A DNA stretch of 64,000 nucleotides. Source: Zygaena filipendulae. Lineage: Eukaryota > Arthropoda > Insecta > Lepidoptera > Zygaenidae. Of the stretch, positions 57,001 through 64,000 are shown piece by piece. The translations under genes and the position numbers were made by a program. The stretch spans positions 1,738,501-1,802,500 of the forward strand of contig OU015660.1 in the NCBI GenBank assembly GCA_907165275.2, read 5' to 3'. Every line of letters begins with the position of its first letter. The stretch's first letter is position 1. Below the pieces are notes generated by a model. That model made no database searches and was not told the DNA's origin. It worked only from the letters and a program-made list of their open reading frames with translations.

Positions 57001-60000
57001 CCAATTTGAATGTGGTTTTTTTTGTTGTATTGCTAATGCTACGGTCACACGCGCGCCGTGCAGCCCGGATCTCGGTGTTGTTGCTGCCATATCCTTTGGC
57101 TTAACTTATTTTTATTGGAAAAAGAAACATGACCGTTTGACCATTCCGCCATGTTGTAATATCCGATCGTAGCGACTTTCTTAGCAACGTTGAATGAAGA
57201 TCCACTCGTCGCGAAAGCGCGGGACAGACTGACTGCCCGCGCGCGTGTAAACAGTCACCGGGCGCCCGCACATTCATCCTTTGAACTTTGCCAAAAAACC
57301 GACACTTGCCCGATTCGCGGCATTCACGTTCACAGGCGCGTTCACGGGCTCGGGCGTACCGTTTACACGCTCGTGAATGTGAATGTGCACGTTGAATGTA
57401 GAGTTGAACGCACGCGTGTGAACCTACCATAAGGGTCTAACTTAGATACTCATGTTTCGATTTTTTTGAAATTCCATCTGGAACTCGAGATATTAAAAAA
57501 AATGCTGGTCATTTTACCTATAAATGTGAAAGTGTGGATGTTTGTTACTCAATCACGCAAAAATGGCTGAGAGGATTTGGATGAAATCATGTAGCCTTTG
57601 ACATGGAAAAGAACAGGCTACTTTTATCCCGGAATTTCCGTGGGATCTCCGAAATTAACGCGGGTGAAATTGAATTGATCAATTATTGCATACTACACGT
57701 CAGAGGTACAGAAAAGGACATAGGGTACTTTTTATCCCGGAATTCTCGCGGGATCTCCGACATTAACGCGGGTGAAACCGCGGGGCACAGCTAGTTGCTA
57801 TATAAAAAATTAACTAAATTTTTCGTCAGTTTCTTGAAGGATGTCTGTTGTCATTGGACAGGGATTCCACATGTTACTTGCCTTGTAACACATGCGATAA
57901 AGGCTTGATGACCGATGGCAGATAAATTGAAAAAAAAAAAAATCTTTCGTCAGATAATCAGATTAATTCTTAAGTCTTTTTTTGTAAATTTTTCATTTTT
58001 TCTACTTATTTTCTACCAGTTATTTTAAGCCAAATCTGGGCCCTTATTCACTATGACCATAACACACCGCGTAAAGATAAGACGCCACAAAAATTGTCTT
58101 TGCCTCGTAATCAAAGAAGTTTAACTCCAAAAAAATACATTTACATCGTTCTTATGGCATACAGAATAATAATTTCTAATGTTTTGATATATAGAACGTT
58201 TGGAATTGCGTTTTTGAGACGCGCATTACGGGCAAGGAATATTGTTGGTCATAACTCATAGTGAATATAGAGCCCAGGCGTATCGAGTTAGGGAACTACT
58301 GTATTAATAAAAAAATAACAGAAACCATATCTAGATAATATAGACAACTATAATACATACCCGTATGTGACCTGGAGTGTAGTTTGAGTTGGGAGGAACT
58401 AGCCGAGGTGTAGTCACACTGAGAACACTTAAATGGTCTCAGTTTCTCGTGCACTGACGACACATGGCTTGCGAGCCTCCTTTGAGTGCTGAATTCCCGT
58501 TGGCATATAGAGCATTTTGGTAATGGTTTCATTTCACTCGGATGGCACAGTTTGTGTTTTGACAGTTGATTGGAATTCTTAAAAGACTTTGAGCATATGG
58601 AACCTGCAAGTTTGAATTTATGTAGATGCAGACATTCTATCTATTTCATTAGGCTATGTGATGCATCATAAGAGGGTTAAGAGGGTTAATGACCTGCTAG
58701 CGACTGAATGACAGGACAGTCCTATCTACATCTTTGCATTGAGTGGTTCAATTCAATTTCTTGTATTTATGGCATTGAGTGGTTTTAAATTTATAAAATT
58801 ATTTCATACTATCTTCTGTAAGATAACTAAGACCCTCCTTCAACTGAGGCCACCCTTACTAATATTATAAATGCGAAAGTAAGTTTGTTATGTTTGTTAT
58901 GTTTTCATGCCTTAACCCTTAACGGCTCAACCAATCATCATGAAATTTTGCATGCACGATGTCAGGGGTACAGAGAAGGACAGAGGGTACTTTTTATTCC
59001 GGAATCCTCACGGGAACTCCGAAATTAGCACGGGTACAGCTAGTAACTATAACTCACACTTATAATTCTTTGTATTTCCATGACATTTCATGTGAATATT
59101 ATACAATTTATTTTTCTTGAAAGTTTTGTAGTTGCATATGTCACAAGTATAAAGCTGCAGGTCTATGCCATGGATCTTCCATAGGTGTGTGTGCAGAGCC
59201 TCCACAGTCACAACTACTTTTCCACATTCTAAACATTTAACAGTACCATTTTGGTGACATTTTCTATGATATATCAGCTTTTCATTGTCTCTTAAACGCA
59301 TACGACACCCATCTATGGAACATAGTTTACCAAATTTAGTTTCAAAATACATTTCATCTTTTTTTTCCATGTTTTTATCCTTTCCTTGTTTAGGTAGAGT
59401 CAGTGAGATGGGAGATTTTTCTAAACTTTCTTTTTCAGGACTCTTATTGCCAGCAACGGAAGGTAGTTTCGGCAATACAGATGATATTAGATCCGGTGTT
59501 ACATTTGATACCTGAATAGTATCACAAGAGCTACTCGATGTGGGCACATTTTTGACACAAGAAGTTGAAATTTCATTTGTGTATACAATATTAATACTCG
59601 CTTCTTGTATGATTTCTTTAGGGTCAATTTTTTCAAAGTTTGGTGTGCTCATCTTTTGTAATTCATCAACAGATATAAAAGCTACACCTTTGGGCAGAGA
59701 ATTAGTAGGTGTATTCATATCTGGTCTTATTTCTATAAGTTGTGGCATCTTAAGATCAGTTACTTCTGGTGTGAGTGGGGGAGGAGATGGTATGGCTGTT
59801 TTCTGGTCTTCTTTTTTAAGTTTAGCGTTCTTTAAGGCTATATGTATAAGACTTTTTACCATTTTTTTGACATCCTTTATGCCCATTTTGTGATGGCTAC
59901 GGAGGTGGGTCCTTAAAGTTTCTTCCGCGTCAAAAACACTAGAACAGCCAGGACAGGAGATGTGTATGTTGTCTGCGAGACCATTCGTTTTGGCTAATTC

Positions 60001-60213
60001 CGGGTGTTCAGTGAACAAGTGGAACTTAATATCGTCTTCAGCAAGTGCCATGTATGGGCAAGCTTCACATTTAAAGAAAGGCGTCGATCCCACTGACTTC
60101 TCCTCATAAGCCATGACTTTCTCTTTGGGCATTGAGTAGACTTTGTTAATATCAGCTGTTCCCGTTTGTTCATTTGTATCATTACTGCAGTTTATGATAT
60201 AACAATGAGACAT
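54014..60213 (-). CDS. Large C2H2 zinc-finger protein (eleven fingers, disordered acidic tail)
   Basis: Three exons in transcript order: 60213-59058, 58603-58361, 56061-54014 (TAG); 1148 residues, phases agree at both junctions. The first splice completes the finger YKCSICSKSFKNSNQLSKH. Fingers 1 and 2 (FKCEACPY..., ISCPGCSS...) lie at residues about 47-108. After a Ser/Pro-rich linker, nine more run from about 304 to 540, including YTCDICNYKTFKKNKL, PKCSICQREFSTQRRLASH, YACTECSYRSADHHN and YRCPYCPFKSINKDK. The last 600 or so residues are low-complexity (Asn, Ser, Pro, Met) with acidic patches such as EIDDNSDDNK and no recognisable fold. A DNA-binding transcriptional regulator is the natural reading; the C2H2 spacing recalls REST-like insect proteins, but I cannot assign orthology. 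Confidence 0.9.
56447..56826 (+). mobile_element. Two adjacent Helitron-like repeats
   Basis: 56447-56639 (CTTACTAATATTATAAATCC to GGGGAACAGCTAGT) and 56640-56826 (AAAATAAAGAGGAAAGATTT to GAGGTACAGCTAGT). The second is inserted exactly at the 3' end of the first. They lie in intron 2 of the eleven-finger gene. Confidence 0.7.
57519..57796 (+). mobile_element. Helitron-like repeat with repeated 3' half
   Basis: TATAAATGTGAAAGTGTGGA to CCGCGGGGCACAGCTAGT; the block from GGTACAGAAAAGGACATAGG to GATCTCCGACATTAACGCGG appears twice. Confidence 0.65.
58855..59044 (+). mobile_element. Helitron-like repeat
   Basis: CTTACTAATATTATAAATGC to GGGTACAGCTAGT. It ends 14 bp before the splice donor of exon 1 of the eleven-finger gene (minus strand), i.e. 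inside intron 1. Confidence 0.7.
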
Positions 60214-61899
60214 GGTCTTTGCTTTTTATAAAATTATCAATTTTTAAAAGTATAGGGCCTTATCAATTATTTCTTTCATAACACTGTATTTTAATTAAAA
60301 ATCGCATTTTAATTCTTCATTCTTGTAATCTTTACATGACCTACGAAACAAAACACCACAAAATCCATTCTTCTTCTTCTTCTTTAATAATGGCGTCTAT
60401 AATTATAATTTGCCAATGACAATGTTTCATAATAATAACAATCTTTTCATCTACTTCTTCAATTATGGCGAATCGCCAATGACAATGTTAGATTGTTCCC
60501 CAAGTTAAAAATACACAAATTATTTTACTAGACTTATGTCACTTATGTCACACATGACAACAGATAAAAACTTAATGTCATTTCCCAACATGTCAGCCAT
60601 ATTTTAAAAAAGAAAAAGAAGAACATTTTGACATGTCAAGAATTTAGTTTTTTGGCGGGAACCAAAGATGGTGGGTCGGTCATTTATTTTTATGTCGATA
60701 AGAGATGGTTAAAAATAAATGTGCTGTACTGGATAATAATTTTCACAGTGACGGTTTTTTATATGCTCAAGAAAAGAAGAATGACATTTCGAGCTGATTT
60801 CTTCGGTTTACTCAGGTTTACTCCAAGAGCTCCGAGAAAGTTCTTGCAAGCTATAGTACCGTCTCTTGACATTTCAAACCGTACAACGAAGCATTTCAAT
60901 AGATTGATCTAATTAATTTTACTTGAAACTGGGTAACTGCATTATATGCGAAAGTCCATAAAAAAGAAGAAAGAAAGACATATTGTCAAAAAGAATCACT
61001 CCTTCTTTTTCCTTTTAAGGACTTTCGCATTTAGCCAGTTTCAACTTTCATGTCGAAATGTATGCGATGGTGGCTGTAACTTAAAAAGAAGTGGATGAAA
61101 ACTTTTTCTTGAGTTTTTGTCATAAAATATTATAATTTATTAATTATATTAAGCAAGTTTTAATACTTTTAATACTTTAATACTTACTACTAATACTTAC
61201 TTTACTACTTACTTTTAATACTTTTTACTTTATGTTTTCACTAGTGCTTTTAAATTTTTTTTATATTCTTTTCCCCACAAATCTGTTGAAAAACGAATGA
61301 AACGCAGGTTGGATTTTGTCTAGCGTCGGAGTCGAAATAGCTAGGGAGCTGGTGGCAATTTAGGTATATGAATTCATCGTCGTGCCTTCTCCAAAAAAGC
61401 ATAATTAGCTGTATTGATTGATTTAGTTTCTTTTGCTTTTCTCAAAAGCAAAACAAAAAAATTTGTTGTTGACCAATGTTGACGTTTGACGTTCTAGTGC
61501 TGACGTTTTTAATTCCGATTGGGTTTGTGTAGGGATGAGCAAATAAATATATTATCGATAAAAATAAAGTTTTAATAGGTTTTAGTAGGTAACAATATAG
61601 TTATTAACGTTATTAAATAAAAAAAGAAATGTAGATTTTAAATATTTATTTAAAGATAGACGAAAATTATTTAACAATAATAAACTAAAACTAAACTTAA
61701 CCTAACCTAAAATAAAGCTAAAATATATTATTAAAAGGAGTCCCTGTAGGCAAGGTTCCGAATTTAAATTATTTCTCAAATGTCAATTGCCAAGTTGGCA
61801 AAGCAAATACATGGCAAATCGACATTGGCAGAATCACGGTGAAATCGGTGGAGCTATAAAACCACAAATTGGATTGGATTGGACCGGTAGTATCTCTAA
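60214..61899. other. Spacer upstream of the eleven-finger gene
   Basis: Probable promoter and 5' UTR of the minus-strand gene. Two similar CTTCTTC/AATGGCG... CCAATGACAATGTT blocks near 60375-60430 and 60450-60490 form a short direct repeat. A long stop-free stretch at 60628-60912 lacks an upstream ATG and family similarity. Confidence 0.4.
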
Positions 61900-62267
61900 G
61901 GTCCGTATTCCAAAAGGTTACTCAAGTCATGAATCTAGTTTTAAAACTAATTTCAAGTAAGTAATTTTAGAACCTTACTTGAAACGAGATTCATCAATCA
62001 ACAATCAGCTGAGTTATTTCCTTATTCTAGAACGACGCTTGAGTACTAATCTATACTCAAGCAAAGATTTGATCTTTGTTTACGTCTATCATGTCAAGAC
62101 CACTCAACCAATCAGAGCTCAAAATCTCTAGACTAGACTCAAGACTAGTTTCAAGTAATTAGAACTTAAAACGCATTCTATAATAAGATGTACGCTTGAG
62201 TTATGTTCTGAGCTTAAAACTAATCTCAAGTAAAAAGTGATCTGAGTCACCTTCTGGAATACGGGCC
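61900..62267. mobile_element. PIF/Harbinger-type MITE with TAA duplication
   Basis: Ends GGTCCGTATTCCAAAAGGTT and, inverted, GGCCCGTATTCCAGAAGGTG, flanked on both sides by TAA (61897-61899, 62268-62270). Internal repeats of ACTCAAG/CTTGAGT and AAACTAATTTCAAGTAA. No coding capacity. Confidence 0.8.
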
Positions 62268-62895
62268 TAAGTAGTTCGTGGATCGGACTCATTTAGTAGC
62301 CTGGTGAAATATTAAATACGCATTTCCGTAAACACAAAAAATTTAATTGAATTACTCATCTATATGAATCTATAATTTAATAATATGTAGTATATACTAC
62401 GTTTGCTTGGTTTCCACGACACAAGCTAATAATAGCTTACTCATTATTGTTGGATCAAGTAGATCTATGTGTTGTGAAGTGGATCACTATTATTATTATT
62501 AAGTAAAGAATAATCGACAAAACAACTCTTTCTTGAGCTTTGGATATTCAGTTATGAAGTAAAAAAATAATTACATATTGCCCCAAATGTTCAGTGCCAT
62601 TTAACAGTTTATTAGAATAAAATAAAATGAAATGATAAATTTAGTACAAGAAATAAAACAACATTTTGGCCTCTATATCCACCAAATCACTTTTTTTTAA
62701 CTTTGACCTTTCTCCAGTACCTAATAAAGTTTGGTATACCAAAGAATAACGATTATTTAAAATCGATTAGTTTACAAAAATAATCGATCAATAAAACATC
62801 GATTTTCCACATCCCTAGAATTGATTGATTCATGGTTGTACGATTCTTGATTTCAATTTTCAATTTCAAATAAAAGAGGCAGACTAGCCAACAAA
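62268..62895. other. Upstream flank of TMEM258
   Basis: AT-rich; holds ATTAATTAATAA-like runs and an AATCGATTA/ATCGATTTT cluster at 62756-62805. No gene seen. Confidence 0.4.
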
Positions 62896-63223
62896 ATGAG
62901 TGTAAGTTCAATATCAGCATTAAATGTTGTGTCTAAGATGATTAAATTATGCGTAAATATTTAGTTATTTATCGTAATTGCAGTTGGAAATCGAATCGAT
63001 GGTGCGGTACACGTCGCCGATCAACCCGGCTATTTTCCCGCACCTCACGCTGCTACTTCTCGGCATCGGCATCTTCTTCACCGCATGGTTCTTCGTGTAC
63101 GAAGTCACCAGCACGAAGCTCTCTAGGGATTTATTCAAAGAGCTCTTGCTCTCGTTAGTTGCCTCACTGTTTTCGGGATTCGGCACTCTGTTCCTGCTAC
63201 TCTGGGTAGGGATTTACGTGTGA
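62896..63223 (+). CDS. TMEM258: TMEM258 / Kuduk, oligosaccharyltransferase subunit
   Basis: Small ER membrane protein of the oligosaccharyltransferase complex, involved in N-glycosylation. Exon 1 is 62896-62901 (ATGAGT, donor GTAAGT); exon 2 is 62984-63223 (TGA). It has 81 residues, against 79 in human. Exon 2 contains the near-invariant [29 protein letters not shown] and [10 protein letters not shown] segments and ends LLWVGIYV. Two hydrophobic helices are visible at residues about 20-42 and 57-80. The 5' exon contributes only two residues; the in-frame ATG further into exon 2 (MVRYTS) is the other possible start. This is the rightmost gene of the window. Confidence 0.95.
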
Positions 63224-63336
63224 CTGACGTTTTAAGTTTGTTTAATTGATATTTAATAAGTTTACGTATGTTAATTATCATTCCTGAAGCTGTATAATAT
63301 GAGGAGCTGGCAAACAAAACGGTATGATTATATAAA

Positions 63337-63554
63337 ACTAGTTGTGCCCCGCGGTTTCACCCGCGTTAATTTCAGAGTTCCTGCGAAAATTCCGGGTTAA
63401 AAAGTACACTATGTGTTAATCTGATGTATAAGCTATATTATTGTAAAATTTCATTTAAATCCATCTAGTAGTTTTTGTGTGAAAGAGTAAGAAACATCCA
63501 TCCATCCATCCATACATACTTACAAACTTTCACGTTTATAATATTAGTAGGATT
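63337..63554 (-). mobile_element. Helitron-like repeat
   Basis: ACTAGTTGTGCCCCGCGGTT to TTATAATATTAGTAGGATTA. About 95% like 23634-23847 by eye, including TGTGTTAATCTGATGTATAA. It follows TMEM258. Confidence 0.7.
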
Positions 63555-64000
63555 ACATTTTAGAAGAGCATTAAAAAACGGAATTACTAAGGTACTTAAA
63601 GTGAGCTTTTGGTGTGGTTTTTAATTTATCCATATGAAGTTTAAGACTTGATTTGACACAATATGTTAAATCCAGATTGCTATGTTTAATGTTACGGAAG
63701 ATATTTGAATTTGAAAAATGTACAATGAAACCAGATATGCGTAGTTAATTATATCGTTTTGTTCGCCAGCTCCTCATAATATGATGAACAGATGTGTGGA
63801 TGTTGGCATAATTTTTTTAACAATGATTCCATTTTATGCACTAAATAAAAATAATATGTTAATAAAATATTTTATTACAAAATCAACATTAGCTCTTATG
63901 TTACTACATTACCAATATAAGAATATTTAATTATAGTATTTTGTTAAACTTAAAAGATGCACATTAAATCTTGAAGTAAGTACATGAAAATAATGCACTT

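Noticed and set aside
60628..60912. 94-codon open stretch with a hydrophobic segment
   Set aside because: No ATG until two thirds through, no splice or family support; the sequence is AT-rich flank of the eleven-finger gene.

Overview
This is eukaryotic nuclear DNA, almost certainly from a moth or butterfly (Lepidoptera). AT-rich introns and spacers surround short GC-rich coding exons. The same interspersed repeats recur every few kilobases: Helitron-like elements that run from CCTACTAATATTATAAA to a 3' end in CAGCTAGT, a tRNA-derived SINE, and elements bounded by TTAACCGACTTCC. Genes were assembled by hand from conserved protein sequence plus matching splice sites and codon phase. No database search was run.

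Seven protein-coding genes can be supported. (1) MCM3, + strand, 1-14221: 13 exons, with only the extreme N-terminus missing. (2) PPAN / Peter pan (Brix domain), - strand, 26757 down to 19244 or, more likely, 15191. (3) Elongin B, - strand, 38059-36207. (4) A RING-like plus eight-finger C2H2 protein, + strand, 38834-44533. (5) A two-exon SAM-methyltransferase-like protein, + strand, 49532-53829. (6) An eleven-finger C2H2 protein with a long disordered tail, - strand, 60213-54014. (7) TMEM258, + strand, 62896-63223. The set is mostly housekeeping: replication licensing, 60S ribosome biogenesis, the Elongin/cullin adaptor and the oligosaccharyltransferase complex, plus two probable DNA-binding regulators. 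Elongin B and the RING/C2H2 gene are divergent. The methyltransferase and the eleven-finger gene converge tail to tail with 184 bp between their stops.

The rest is mobile DNA. The clearest element is a Ty1/copia retrotransposon at 27040-30600. It has two 217-bp LTRs that read as identical, a GATGC target duplication, a tRNA-iMet anticodon-type primer site and an internal deletion of most of the reverse transcriptase. A DNA-transposon-like element with long terminal inverted repeats fills the methyltransferase intron. There are hairpin MITEs, LINE 3' ends, a THAP-domain relic and six copies of a repeat that carries paired TGACGTCA (CRE/ATF) sites.

The most interesting observations are: a 69-bp mutated copy of a PPAN exon inside a Helitron-like element in an MCM3 intron, which looks like gene-fragment capture; a probable PPAN terminal exon encoding five decapeptide repeats whose DNA differences are largely synonymous; one GC-AG intron in each of two genes; and very small first or last coding exons in Elongin B and TMEM258. 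I found no operons, CRISPR arrays or functional tRNA/rRNA genes, and nothing that amounts to a wholly new multi-gene system.
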